This document shows, in pieces, positions 18,081 to 26,928 of a stretch of 64,000 nucleotides of DNA. The notes under the pieces were generated by a model, which saw nothing but the letters and a program-made list of their open reading frames with translations, searched no databases and was not told the origin of the DNA. Where the stretch lies: positions 1 to 64,000 of the forward strand of contig NZ_FOBH01000007.1 of NCBI RefSeq assembly GCF_900109785.1, written 5' to 3'. Each line of letters begins with the position of its first letter. Within the stretch, counting starts at the first letter, position 1. The position numbers and the translations under genes are program-made. This stretch comes from Nitrosovibrio tenuis. GTDB lineage: Bacteria; Pseudomonadota; Gammaproteobacteria; Burkholderiales; Nitrosomonadaceae.

Positions 18081-18959
18081 TCAAGTGTATTTTACGAGCT
18101 CCCGGACGGCTACGGCTTTGATATGCGCACGGACAGGCGCGGCCGGGCGGCCGGAAAGAAGTTTGACATCATGCGTTACGGTTGCATATTCACCCGCTTG
18201 CGCGGCCGCGTACATGCTCACGATACCTTCGACGGCAAATTCCGGCAATCCGGCTGATCGCAAGTTTGCCGCGGCGGTTTCCAGTGCAAGATCCACCGCC
18301 TTGATCGGTCGGCTTGCCGCTTCCGAGATAATGGCCGCAATCTCGAAACCGTCCAAGGCCTCGGGCCCGGTAAGCTCGTACGTTTTATACTCATGGCCGC
18401 GCTGGGTAAGCACAGCGGCAGCGGAGGCTGCGATATCAGCATGGGTGATGTAAGCCACCTTCCCCGTTGTACCCGGAAGCGCAAATGTACCTGTTTCCCT
18501 TGCCTGGCTGATCAGGCCATCCAGGTTCGAAGCATACAGGTTATCACGCAGGATCGTGTAGGAAATGCCTGATGCTTTGAGATAGGGTTCGGTTTCAGCA
18601 TGTGAATGGGCCCAGATAAATTTGCTTTGGACGCTCGGATTCACAAAGCTGGTGTAGACGATGCGCTTGACGCCCGTCCGTCTGGCCGCGTCTATTGCAT
18701 TCTTGTGATGACGTATGCGCACCTCGTTCGGCCCGTTGCTGGAAATGAGAAACACCACATCCGCGCCTGCGAAAGCGGCATTGAGGCTCCCCGGATCGTC
18801 GCAATCGGTGCGCACGACGGTTAAGCCCCGGGATTTCCAGAATTCGAGTTTGGCAGGCGTGCGGGCAGCCAGCCTTACATCTGAAACAGGAACACGTCGG
18901 GTCAGTTCATCGGCGACAGCTCGGCCCAGCTTCCCGCTGGCGGCGGTAATGACAATCAT
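18081..18959 (-). CDS. NmrA-like NAD(P)-binding oxidoreductase (QorB-type)
   Basis: A 292-residue atypical short-chain dehydrogenase. It opens with the Rossmann motif ITAASGKLGRAVADEL, a variant of GxxGxxG, and continues with RLAARTPAKL, VRTDCDDPGSLNAAFAGADVV and the KRIVYTSF strand. No SDR-type YxxxK active site is obvious, as expected for NmrA/HSCARG/QorB relatives that often act as redox sensors or NADPH:quinone reductases. The gene is convergent with the GH144-like gene and separated from it by about 105 bp. No operon partner is visible, so its role remains general. Confidence 0.82.
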   Translation of the reverse strand: MIVITAASGKLGRAVADELTRRVPVSDVRLAARTPAKLEFWKSRGLTVVRTDCDDPGSLNAAFAGADVVFLISSNGPNEVRIRHHKNAIDAARRTGVKRIVYTSFVNPSVQSKFIWAHSHAETEPYLKASGISYTILRDNLYASNLDGLISQARETGTFALPGTTGKVAYITHADIAASAAAVLTQRGHEYKTYELTGPEALDGFEIAAIISEAASRPIKAVDLALETAAANLRSAGLPEFAVEGIVSMYAAAQAGEYATVTHDVKLLSGRPAAPVRAHIKAVAVRELVKYT

Positions 18960-19114
18960 GGCGGCTTCCTCGTTATTCCAAGGTTGGCTTGCAGGTATCG
19001 GAGGGTACTCATAGCAGCGACTTCCACATCCGTATGTTCGCTAGGTAACGAAGCAGCCAGACGGTGTTTGCTAAACTTGAGCTTCCTTCACGACAACAGT
19101 TCCCGGGAGTTCTT

Positions 19115-19357
19115 ATGGATGACGATCTTTTTCAATTTCCAATTATCGGATGGGAAGTAAAAGCTGAGCCGGTTGAAGGGCTTCTCTCCGTCCGCTTTCC
19201 ATTTTTATCTCATGAGCAGCAGAAATTGGCCGAGGCAGATCCAGGCAGGCCATACATCATGCAGGCAGAGCAGGCTCGCGAACTCCGCGACGCTTTATCG
19301 CGGGCAATTGACCGGATCGAGAACCATGAGTTTACGTCCGCATTATGCATATGGTAG
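19115..19357 (+). CDS. small hypothetical protein
   Basis: An 80-residue acidic soluble protein starting MDDDLFQFPIIGWEVKAEP. The ATG at 19115 follows GGGAG at normal spacing and is favoured over the in-frame ATG at 19064. The sequence is a short beta region followed by a helix rich in Glu/Arg/Ala (QAEQARELRDALSRAIDRIE). I do not recognise the family. It lies about 60 bp upstream of the nhaA fusion gene and could be transcribed with it. Confidence 0.55.
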   Translation: MDDDLFQFPIIGWEVKAEPVEGLLSVRFPFLSHEQQKLAEADPGRPYIMQAEQARELRDALSRAIDRIENHEFTSALCIW

Positions 19358-19420
19358 AAAGCGGCTCACTGATTTATTGATATTTTTGTCCGCCTTGCGT
19401 GATTCCCGCGCAATACTGAA

Positions 19421-21271
19421 GTGACGCCCGATACCCCGCCCAATCGCCTCGATCGGCCTGTCGACGAGTCATACGACCACGTACTGGGCCCTTCCGATGC
19501 CGAGATCACCCTGGTCGAGTACGGCAGCTATGCGGACCCCGCCTCTCGCCTTGCTCACGAGCGCGTCGCCCAGATGCGCAGTCGGTTCGGTAACCGCTTG
19601 CGCTATGTATTTCGTCACCGCCCCTTGACGGGAAGCCTCATCGCCCGCCAGGCGGCCGAGCGGGTGGAATCCGTTGGCGACCCAGCGCGCTTCTGGAACA
19701 TGCATGTCTCGCTGATGGCCCTGTCTGACAAGCTGACCGAGGATGACCTGCATACCATGGCCGCCAGTCTCGATGATGAGCAAGGCCCCGGGCGAAATGA
19801 CCTGCTCTTGCAGGCACAAGCCCGTGTGGATGCAGACGTGGAAAGCGCGGCAGCGAGCGGCGTCATCATCACGCCGACGTTCTTCATCAACAACCGTCGC
19901 TACGATGGCCCGTGGGATGCCAATTCCCTTTCAGAGGCAATGCTGGGCTCTCTCGGTCATGTGGTTCACGCGGCTGCACTGGACTTCGCCAAATGGGCGC
20001 CTTCGACCGGCATCCTGCTGCTGCTGGCAACGGGGATAGCAATAGTACTAAGCAATTCCCCGCTGGGCCCGGATTTTAATGACTTCTGGGAACAGCGCCT
20101 CGGTCTTGCTTTCGGCGCTACGGAATTCAATCTCTCACTTCGGCAGTGGATAAATGACGGGTTGTTGGTAATCTTCTTCCTGGTCGTCGGCTTGGAGATC
20201 AAGCGGGAATTCACGGTCGGCCATCTCTCCAACCGACAGGCCGCGATGTTGCCGATTTTTGCGGCCATTGGCGGTATGGTAGTACCCGTCCTTTTGTACC
20301 TGATACTGGTGCCCGACGGTTCCACAGCTGAATCTGAAGGCGCATGGTCGCGTGGCTGGGGGGTCCCCATGGCAACCGATACCGCTTTTGCGATCGCATT
20401 GATAGTCATGATGGGCAGACGGGTTCCGATCGAGCTGCGCGTCTTTCTCACTGCGGCTGCGATTGTGGACGACATCGGGGCCATTATTGTAGTGGCAGTG
20501 TTCTATTCGGGCGAGCTCCATGCGGTCTATCTAGCCGCAGCCGCAGCGATTATCGCGCTGCTGGCGCTGCTTAATAAAGGGGGCGTATACCGCGCTTCTC
20601 CTTATGTTGCTCTCGGAGGGGCGCTATGGGTTTGTGTTTATGCAAGTGGAATACATGCAACTCTATCGGGGATTATCCTGGCCCTCTTCATTCCGACCCG
20701 CCCGCCGCCTAACCTCCGGGCGCTGATGATGCAAGCTGATGCGATACTCACGGCTGAAACACAGCGCGGCAGGGAAGTCCTGCGTTATGGGCCATCCGAG
20801 CCTGCGCTGGAGGCGCTGGACGCCATCCATGACCGGCTGGAATCGCCGGCCGATCGCATGCTGCGCCATGTTGCGCCGAGATCGAGCTATGTTGTATTGC
20901 CGTTATTCGCTCTGGCTAATGCGGGTGTGGAAGTAAGCACGCATGTGTTCAGCGGCCACGCGCCGCTGATTATCGGTACCACCGTGGCCTTGGCGATCGG
21001 CAAACCGCTCGGGTTCATCGCCGCAACGGCCGCCGCGGTCCGGCTGAGTATTGCGACCAAGCCGTATGGGTATTCCTGGCGCCAATTGGCCGGGGCCGGC
21101 GCATTGGCCGGAATCGGCTTCACCATGTCGCTTTTCATAGCCAGCGAGGCATTTGCCATAGAGGCCGATTTTGCCGCGGTCAAAATCGCCATCTTCGCAG
21201 GCTCGATTTTGTCGGCCGTTGTCGGCGTCGCAATATTGTGGAACGCTCGCCGGGATTCAGATTCACATTAA
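19421..21271 (+). CDS. nhaA: DsbA-like domain fused to Na+/H+ antiporter NhaA
   Basis: A 616-residue fusion. Residues 1-180 resemble the DsbA/thioredoxin fold used as disulfide isomerase in FrnE/DSBA families (SDAEITLVEYGSYADPAS, then helical insert, then GVIITPTFFINNRRYDG with the cis-Pro loop). The usual CxxC is replaced by YADP, so redox catalysis is not expected. From about residue 188 the protein is a complete NhaA: LLLLATGIAIVLSNSP in TM1, VGLEIKREF, the ATD320 element in TM4 and the essential pair D350/D351 in VDDIGAI, matching D163/D164 of E. coli. It exchanges Na+ for protons at the inner membrane. The GTG start lacks a strong ribosome site. The fusion itself is known in several bacteria. 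Confidence 0.9.
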   Translation: MTPDTPPNRLDRPVDESYDHVLGPSDAEITLVEYGSYADPASRLAHERVAQMRSRFGNRLRYVFRHRPLTGSLIARQAAERVESVGDPARFWNMHVSLMALSDKLTEDDLHTMAASLDDEQGPGRNDLLLQAQARVDADVESAAASGVIITPTFFINNRRYDGPWDANSLSEAMLGSLGHVVHAAALDFAKWAPSTGILLLLATGIAIVLSNSPLGPDFNDFWEQRLGLAFGATEFNLSLRQWINDGLLVIFFLVVGLEIKREFTVGHLSNRQAAMLPIFAAIGGMVVPVLLYLILVPDGSTAESEGAWSRGWGVPMATDTAFAIALIVMMGRRVPIELRVFLTAAAIVDDIGAIIVVAVFYSGELHAVYLAAAAAIIALLALLNKGGVYRASPYVALGGALWVCVYASGIHATLSGIILALFIPTRPPPNLRALMMQADAILTAETQRGREVLRYGPSEPALEALDAIHDRLESPADRMLRHVAPRSSYVVLPLFALANAGVEVSTHVFSGHAPLIIGTTVALAIGKPLGFIAATAAAVRLSIATKPYGYSWRQLAGAGALAGIGFTMSLFIASEAFAIEADFAAVKIAIFAGSILSAVVGVAILWNARRDSDSH

Positions 21272-21436
21272 AAACTTCGGAAGAGATCCATCTCCCCAAA
21301 AATTCCGGGAATCTGTTACAGGACGCACAGACGGTTATCGCCTGAATGCGCACTTTATCGGTTTTCCGCAGAATCCCAATCGATCATGTAGCAAATCTCG
21401 AGCATATGGCATTTTCTAACGAAGGAAGGAGCAATC

Positions 21437-21862
21437 ATGACAACAAAGAACGGATGGGCGGTTTGGAAAGGCGGCATCAAAGATGGCGGTGGCACCATTT
21501 CCACTGAAACCGGTGTGCTCAACGAAGCGCCTTACGGTTTCAAATCGAGATTCGAAAATGGCAAGGGCACAAACCCGGAAGAGCTTATCGCTGCTGCACA
21601 CGCTGCCTGCTTCTCCATGGCGCTTTCATTAATGCTGGGAGAAGCGGGGATGACGCCCGAGCGGATCGAAACTCATGCCGGTGTTACGCTTGACAAGGTA
21701 GGAGATGGATTTGAAATTACCCACAGCCATTTGAATGTGGTAGCAAAAATACCGGGGGCCGACAAGGCAAAGTTCGAAGAGATCGCAAACAAAGCGAAAT
21801 CCGGGTGCCCGGTATCCAAGCTTCTAAAGGCGGAGATCACAATGGATGCGCGACTGGAATAA
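21437..21862 (+). CDS. OsmC-family organic hydroperoxide reductase
   Basis: A 141-residue peroxiredoxin-like enzyme of the OsmC/Ohr superfamily. It is preceded by AAGGAAGGAG. The two redox cysteines are present: C58 in AAHAACFSMAL and C124 in SGCPVSKLL, which reduce fatty-acid or organic hydroperoxides through a disulfide cycle. The short N-terminal strand region with GTNPEELIAAAHA agrees with the OsmC rather than the Ohr branch. It is monocistronic by appearance, with a structured element directly downstream. Confidence 0.93.
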   Translation: MTTKNGWAVWKGGIKDGGGTISTETGVLNEAPYGFKSRFENGKGTNPEELIAAAHAACFSMALSLMLGEAGMTPERIETHAGVTLDKVGDGFEITHSHLNVVAKIPGADKAKFEEIANKAKSGCPVSKLLKAEITMDARLE

Positions 21863-21873
21863 ACTTTCAAGCA

Positions 21874-22006
21874 CAAGAAAAAGCCCGGAGCAGGATCACT
21901 GCTGCCGGGCTGAGGCGCCAGGTACACTGAGGAAACATTGGTTGTTTCCCCAATTTCATCTTACACGCTTCTCGAGCCTTGCCAATTGGACTAAAGTACA
22001 GTCCGG
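21874..22006 (-). ncRNA. candidate small RNA or repeat element, copy A
   Basis: Read on the minus strand, this 133-bp stretch begins with CCGGACTGTACTTTAGTCCA and ends in a GC-rich hairpin followed by TTTTTCTTG. A related stretch at 56760-56949 has the same left hairpin, the same right end (19 of 22 bases identical over ATTGGACT.AAGTACA..CCGG) and an internal block TAAGAT...GGGGAA.CAA in the same order. The neighbouring genes are on the plus strand, so the minus-strand terminator has no known gene to end. A small RNA or non-autonomous repeat is inferred; no promoter is certain. Confidence 0.45.
21878..21910 (-). terminator. Rho-independent terminator (minus strand)
   Basis: Stem GCCCGG (21883-21888) with CCGGGC (21905-21910), an inner stem GCAG (21890-21893) with CTGC (21899-21902), loop GATCA. 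On the minus strand the hairpin is followed by TTTTTCTTG. On the plus strand there is no T-run after it, so it is a poor terminator for osmC. Confidence 0.65.
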
Positions 22007-22131
22007 GTAACGGTGACACATATTAAGCTGTTCCTTGCCGGGTTGCTTCCGGGATCATCATCCCCACTTACTCATCCTCTCCAGCTCGACGCCGGGTCTG
22101 CCGGGAGGTTTTCCCTGTTTCTTCCCCGACC

Positions 22132-23166
22132 ATGACACACCCTCCACTCATGAGACTCGCTCTGGCAACCTGCTTCTGCATCTGGGGCAGTTGGGGAACA
22201 GCCGCTTTTGCCGAGCCAAGCGAGTCTGGAGAAAGAAAAGAGAAAAACCGAGAGACGCAGAGAGAACTGGCGATTATAGACCGGTACAATGTTCCGATCG
22301 CCGAACTGTCGGGGCTTGCTATCGGGCGTACCGTTGAGGACAGAAGAGAGGAGGCTGGCGCGGTTGGCATTAGCCTCTATGCCATCGGGGACGCGAGCTA
22401 TGATATTGCAAACCTCCGCATCAACAGCTCATCCGGGAAAATCACCCTGAGTGTGGATGATGCCGCTGCGGTTCTAGGCAAGCGCACCGCAAGCGCCTCC
22501 CAATGGGAAGCAATCGCGACAGATAGCCTGGACACGATTTGCATGCTGAGCGAAACCCGGAGTGAAGTCTCCTGCCTCGACCGCAATCTGAGGAACGACC
22601 TGGGAACTTTCAAACTCGATGTTTCGAGCATAAAGCGACTCGACCGCGTTTGGCAAGATCGCCCCAACTCGCGCGGTGAGGGAATGATACTCATGAAGAA
22701 AGGACATGTCCTAATCCTGAAAGAGAAACAGCCATCCATGCTGATCGAGTTCGGTCCGGAGGGAGACTCTCCCCTCGGCTATGGACCGGATACATTTCTT
22801 GAGCATGGCGAGGCGTTTATCATCCCGCAATCCAGGCATTGGGTCGCACTGAAGACATGGGAATTTTCAGGTCACCTTGCAGCACTCGCGAGGGACGCCA
22901 GCGAAATAACGCTTGGCCCGGATGGGCGCGTGTATTTGCTATCACAGGAAAGCTCGACGCTGATTCGCCTGGAAAGAACCCTGAAACCCCACGAAGACGT
23001 GGTTTCTGTGGATCACGACACATACTGGAAGCTTCCCGCCGGAATCGAAAAAGCGGAAGGCCTGGTAATTGATAGCACGATGCACCCCTGGATCGGAATT
23101 GATATCAAGCAAAAGGACAAGCTCAACCTTTTCCGCTTGTCTCCTGTCGATCCGGCGGCGCAATAA
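22132..23166 (+). CDS. secreted hypothetical protein, possibly beta-propeller
   Basis: A 344-residue protein with a cleavable signal peptide (hydrophobic core ATCFCIWGSWGTAAFAEP, cleavage near residue 28), so periplasmic or exported. The mature sequence is mainly beta, with repeated strand pairs such as GPDGRVYLLSQESSTLIRLE and GIEKAEGLVIDSTMHPWIGID that recall blades of NHL, SdiA-regulated or phytase-like propellers. Two cysteines (in TICMLSE and VSCLDRN) might form a disulfide. I do not recognise a precise family and assign no activity. The alternative start is the ATG at 22150. Confidence 0.6.
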   Translation: MTHPPLMRLALATCFCIWGSWGTAAFAEPSESGERKEKNRETQRELAIIDRYNVPIAELSGLAIGRTVEDRREEAGAVGISLYAIGDASYDIANLRINSSSGKITLSVDDAAAVLGKRTASASQWEAIATDSLDTICMLSETRSEVSCLDRNLRNDLGTFKLDVSSIKRLDRVWQDRPNSRGEGMILMKKGHVLILKEKQPSMLIEFGPEGDSPLGYGPDTFLEHGEAFIIPQSRHWVALKTWEFSGHLAALARDASEITLGPDGRVYLLSQESSTLIRLERTLKPHEDVVSVDHDTYWKLPAGIEKAEGLVIDSTMHPWIGIDIKQKDKLNLFRLSPVDPAAQ

Positions 23167-23610
23167 ATAGGCCGCCATACACGGGCACAGCGCTTCGTAG
23201 CCCTCCATAGCTTGAAACTCTATTGAAGAAATGGCTACTGAAAGACGGCTATAGCTCCAATATGGTCTGGCGGGATCGGGTATAATACTGTCCAACTCCC
23301 TTAGGCTAATGCCTGGACACCGAGGCAGTCATCCATCGCGCTCCGTGCCTCTCCCCCATTGTATCAGAAGCACAAGCACACCTTTATCGCGCGCTTGGCG
23401 AGCATCCATTCTCCCGAAAGCGCAGCTACCGTGAACCTGTTCAGCTTCCTGCAACCAGAGGGATGGCCCGGTTCACGTGGATTCCAGGCTGGTATTTATT
23501 TGCGCGCATACGTCCTCTCTTCTCGACCCTATACGTTAATACCTTGGTCATTTGTTTCCTATATTCTGAAACACCTTTCTCTAACTGGCGGCCGATAAGG
23601 AGCAAGATTC
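23167..23610. other. intergenic with possible promoter and hairpins
   Basis: About 440 bp. A TATAAT hexamer at 23281-23286 on the plus strand is followed by two inverted repeats: GTCCA/TGGAC around an AGGC-TAAT-GCCT hairpin (23290-23318) and GAGGCA/TGCCTC (23322-23327 with 23346-23351). There is no clear -35 box. They could be the leader of the ferritin-like gene at 23611 or a small RNA. No protein gene is supported. Confidence 0.3.
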
Positions 23611-24504
23611 ATGAGGTCAGGAAGATATCTTTCCATTTTTTCCCCCGCTTCAAGGCAGCAAAGACAAGAAAACTTTGAAAACTACTGGCAGTTCAGCCAA
23701 CGAAATAGCGGACAACTGTTCGAACAGGATAAGGATTTATTCGAGAAACGTGTTCGCCTCAGGCACTTCCAGAGCAACCCAGTAACCCTCCGGCATCCGC
23801 TGGCTGACCCCACAGCCTTTTACCGCAATTATGTCAAGATGAGGGATGACCCCGCGTCGTTGGACCGGATGACGCTCATGTTGACCTGCCTGTATAAATT
23901 CGCCCGACATGAATGGGTTGGAATAAAAGGCGCGTGGGAAGCAGTTCCGGATATGGCTCACTCTCACAAAGTGGAAGAAAAGATCAGCCGAGTGCATTTA
24001 GCCGAAGAATTCTGTCATGTGCGCCTGTTTGATGAAATGTTGCGCACGTGCGGCCTCGACAAGGTTCAATGGGTGCCCTTAACCCCGCTTAAGGAAAAAA
24101 TCTACGAACAGTTTCCCAAATTTCCCGAATTTTTGATGTCGCCACCAGCTTTTGTAACGGAGCTGATGGGAGTGACCTTTTACTGCCATTTGGCCCGACT
24201 CATCGATGAATTGTTGACCGAAGAGCCGGAGGTATGCCTGCGCCTGAGGGAATTATTGGATGAAATTACCATTGATGAAGTCGCTCACGTGGGCCAGAGA
24301 AGGAATTTCATCGGGCCGATAGGCATGAAGGTTTCAAAAGCCCTGGTCAAGCCTTTCTATACCCTTTTCTTTGAAGATATCCCTGAAATCAAGCACCTGT
24401 TCGATGTCGAGCAAATGGTTAAAGATGGGATTGCCTTCGACTTCAATGAATTGCCGCATTACATGATCGAACGCAGCTGGATTCCTTCCTACTGCAAAGC
24501 CTGA
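23611..24504 (+). CDS. ferritin-like diiron-fold protein, unknown substrate
   Basis: A 297-residue soluble helical protein with AAGGAG before the ATG. Two carboxylate/histidine motifs of the ferritin-like superfamily appear on separate helices: RVHLAEEFCHVRLFDE (ExxH) and LDEITIDEVAHVGQRRN (ExxH), with a further glutamate in RHEWVGIKGAW. This arrangement suggests a diiron or dimetal carboxylate site as in rubrerythrin-like or hydroxylase-like proteins. Length and spacing are not those of ferritin or bacterioferritin. I cannot name the family. It lies alone between a secreted protein gene and a convergent ATP synthase gamma gene. Confidence 0.65.
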   Translation: MRSGRYLSIFSPASRQQRQENFENYWQFSQRNSGQLFEQDKDLFEKRVRLRHFQSNPVTLRHPLADPTAFYRNYVKMRDDPASLDRMTLMLTCLYKFARHEWVGIKGAWEAVPDMAHSHKVEEKISRVHLAEEFCHVRLFDEMLRTCGLDKVQWVPLTPLKEKIYEQFPKFPEFLMSPPAFVTELMGVTFYCHLARLIDELLTEEPEVCLRLRELLDEITIDEVAHVGQRRNFIGPIGMKVSKALVKPFYTLFFEDIPEIKHLFDVEQMVKDGIAFDFNELPHYMIERSWIPSYCKA

Positions 24505-24576
24505 AATCGGAGGTTTTCGTTCGCCCCCCTGGCAGGCAGCAGGGCGCCGCTGTTCACCCTTCTTTTAATCGATGCA

Positions 24577-25554
24577 TCAATCCGCCCGATGCTTTGGTTG
24601 TTGGGCCCCTGTCAGGGCTTCGACTCCGGCTATGACATCGAACAATTCCTCGTCGATTTTACTTTGACGCAGACGGTAAAACGTCTTTTGGAGATCTTCA
24701 CGCAACTGATCGATATTTCGTTCAGCGCGCTCCATTGCGGCAAGGCGGCTCGCATTTTCGCTGGCAAGAGATTCTGCGCACGCCCGGAAAAGCGATACGA
24801 ACAGATATTCCCGTATGAGCGCCTGTAGAGTTGTGGTACTGCTGCCTAAAACCTCAGGAAGTTTCCGCGTCGGCCATGGAATTCGAGCCATCGAACGCCG
24901 CCAGGTCTCGTCCAGGGGCAGGAGCCGCTGGCTGACGGGCTCATAGACAGCCCCTGACCGGCGACTGTTATAGAAGAGGTAAAGCTGTTGAACGCTTTCC
25001 CGTTGGCTTTCCTGTTGACTTCCCTGTTGCCCGGCAGTTCTCCGGTGCGTCTCTCCGCCTGCCAGAATCTCTATCAAGATCTGCCCGACAAGCGGTGTGA
25101 TCGCCTGCACCGATAACGGAACCGTGAAGAAACCTGCCAGAGATAAATCCGCACCCAGCAGATGATCTTGAGCGCGCTCGCCAACCACCCAGATTTTTTT
25201 TCTACCCGGCAAGGCAGCCAACTCCTGGGCAGAATATTGTGCTATGGCTTCGTTGAATTGTCCGACCAATCCCTGGTCTGACCCGAACACGACCGCGGCG
25301 GTCAACTCAATGTTTTGTTTTACTCTCGGCTCAACAATGGATAGCGCCGATCCCTTGCTTGTGTCGCGTCTGCTTGCGCGCAAGCAGACGCTCAGGCCAA
25401 GCTGTACCGCACGGTAATAATCATCCAGAGCGCGTGTGGATTTTTCGAATTGGCTGATGCTTGCCGCCGCCAAGCCCTTCATCGTGCTGACCACCGAGCG
25501 AAGTTCTCTGGCTCGTTCGATTTTCCGGTGCAGGTTTGGAAGGGTATCGCTCAT
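24577..25554 (-). CDS. F-type (N-ATPase-like) ATP synthase gamma subunit, solitary
   Basis: A 325-residue gamma subunit. The N-terminal coiled-coil rotor helix begins LHRKIERARELRSVVSTMKGLAAASI, the central Rossmann-like part contains VVFGSDQGLVGQFNEAI, and the C-terminal helix has RACAESLASENASRLAAMERAERNID, the classical gamma signature ending ENASRMxAMxxA. The FGSDQGL/CG wording and the length, longer than the about 290 residues of housekeeping gamma, match the Na+-type N-ATPase group, where this gene normally closes a nine-gene operon after the alpha gene. Here no alpha, beta or membrane subunit gene is near: bamC lies upstream. The ATG at 25552-25554 has no strong ribosome site. Confidence 0.8.
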   Translation of the reverse strand: MSDTLPNLHRKIERARELRSVVSTMKGLAAASISQFEKSTRALDDYYRAVQLGLSVCLRASRRDTSKGSALSIVEPRVKQNIELTAAVVFGSDQGLVGQFNEAIAQYSAQELAALPGRKKIWVVGERAQDHLLGADLSLAGFFTVPLSVQAITPLVGQILIEILAGGETHRRTAGQQGSQQESQRESVQQLYLFYNSRRSGAVYEPVSQRLLPLDETWRRSMARIPWPTRKLPEVLGSSTTTLQALIREYLFVSLFRACAESLASENASRLAAMERAERNIDQLREDLQKTFYRLRQSKIDEELFDVIAGVEALTGAQQPKHRAD

Positions 25555-25765
25555 GAGTTCTTTTCGATCATCCGGGCAGAGAGGCCTCCGAACAATTCCC
25601 CTCGGATGCTTGACTTGCGCCTAAGCTGCTGTCGGGTCGCGCCATAGTCCCAACCGCTCCTTTACCCAAACATAATGAGTGATAAGGAATAAGGCAGCAA
25701 TAACCAGTTTGCGCCGTATTCGGGGCGAGCTGGGAGCGGTGCTACTCCAACCATATTCTTCACAA

Positions 25766-26887
25766 TCACTTCAACTGCTCGTGCAACAGTTTCAATATAC
25801 GCACTGCATCACTGGATTTCTCGGGGGCGCCCTCTTTGTTGAGTACCTTGACTTCCGTACTCTCCCCTGCTTCGCTGAGCTGAATGCGGTATTGACCCGG
25901 TTTGTCAGCATCTTCGTCGCTGCGCCAAAAGAGGAGTTTCGAGAGAAAGCCGGTGCCCCCCCCTGAGCCACTGTCCGCATCGGGATTAACATAGCGCACG
26001 TAATATATCCCTTGGGAACGGTTACGATCCTCGACCGTAAAACCGATACGGTCGAGCGCCAACCCGACGCGGCGCCATGAGCGGTCGAATGCTTCATTTA
26101 CCGAAAGTACGCTGCCCTTGTCACGGAGGCGTGCACGCTCTAGCGCGCTGCCTGCACTGGCTACCGACGATCTGGCCCGCTCTTCCGCTACCCCGAATCG
26201 CATCATCAAACGGGAAAGCATCTCGGCTTCGAGATCAGGATCGGGAGGACGGGGCTGCCAAACGGTGCGTACGTTACCTTCCATCACCTCATCCATACCG
26301 CGATGGCTGATGTAAATTTCGGTTGTACCTCCCTCCCCCCGCTCCAGACGGGTACGAAATTTGTCGCGCTCGGCAGTTGAATACAACGTATCCAGAATTT
26401 TCGAAAGCGCGTTTCGAATCAGGTCATCCGGAATCTTGGCGCGGTTTTCAGCCCAATCCGTTTCCATCACACCCGCTTCAGGCATTTCGATCTTGACGAT
26501 AAAACCCAGATCCTGCCAAAACGCCTTAACGACCGGCCAGATATCGTCCGGTTCACCCAGCACCACCAGCCAGCGCTGAGTACCTGAGCGTTCCATGCGC
26601 ACACCAGCTTCATCCAGCGCCGGAAGAACAGCGGTTCCCCCGGCGACGGTCTGTTTGGTGCGGTCTTTATTGTAGGCAGAAAATGTGGCGGTTCCCGACG
26701 GGTTGATATCGGGCACAACATACCGCTCATCTGAACTCGGTGCGGTTAAATCAGGCGGCACTTCAAGCGGAGGGAGTTTTCCCGCCGACTTGTAATTCAT
26801 TTTCTTGGCTTCCGGCAAGAGACTCATCAGCTGGCAGCCAGCCAGATTCACTGCCAGACATAGCGCGACCATTACCCGCCATTTCAT
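25766..26887 (-). CDS. bamC: outer-membrane assembly lipoprotein BamC
   Basis: A 373-residue lipoprotein with a short signal ending in NLAGC (lipobox Cys18), followed by the disordered stretch KLPPLEVPPDLTAP that in E. coli BamC wraps on BamD. Two helix-grip domains follow (about residues 110-225 and 260-370), containing WLVVLGEPDDIWPVVKAFW and SFDRSWRRVGLALDRIG-type segments. It is part of the BAM complex that inserts beta-barrel proteins into the outer membrane. It starts about 40 bp after the dapA stop on the same strand, the well-known dapA-bamC arrangement, so both are likely co-transcribed. Confidence 0.9.
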   Translation of the reverse strand: MKWRVMVALCLAVNLAGCQLMSLLPEAKKMNYKSAGKLPPLEVPPDLTAPSSDERYVVPDINPSGTATFSAYNKDRTKQTVAGGTAVLPALDEAGVRMERSGTQRWLVVLGEPDDIWPVVKAFWQDLGFIVKIEMPEAGVMETDWAENRAKIPDDLIRNALSKILDTLYSTAERDKFRTRLERGEGGTTEIYISHRGMDEVMEGNVRTVWQPRPPDPDLEAEMLSRLMMRFGVAEERARSSVASAGSALERARLRDKGSVLSVNEAFDRSWRRVGLALDRIGFTVEDRNRSQGIYYVRYVNPDADSGSGGGTGFLSKLLFWRSDEDADKPGQYRIQLSEAGESTEVKVLNKEGAPEKSSDAVRILKLLHEQLK

Positions 26888-26928
26888 GTGTTACGCTTAA
26901 CCCTTTTAATATTTATATCCTTAAAAAC

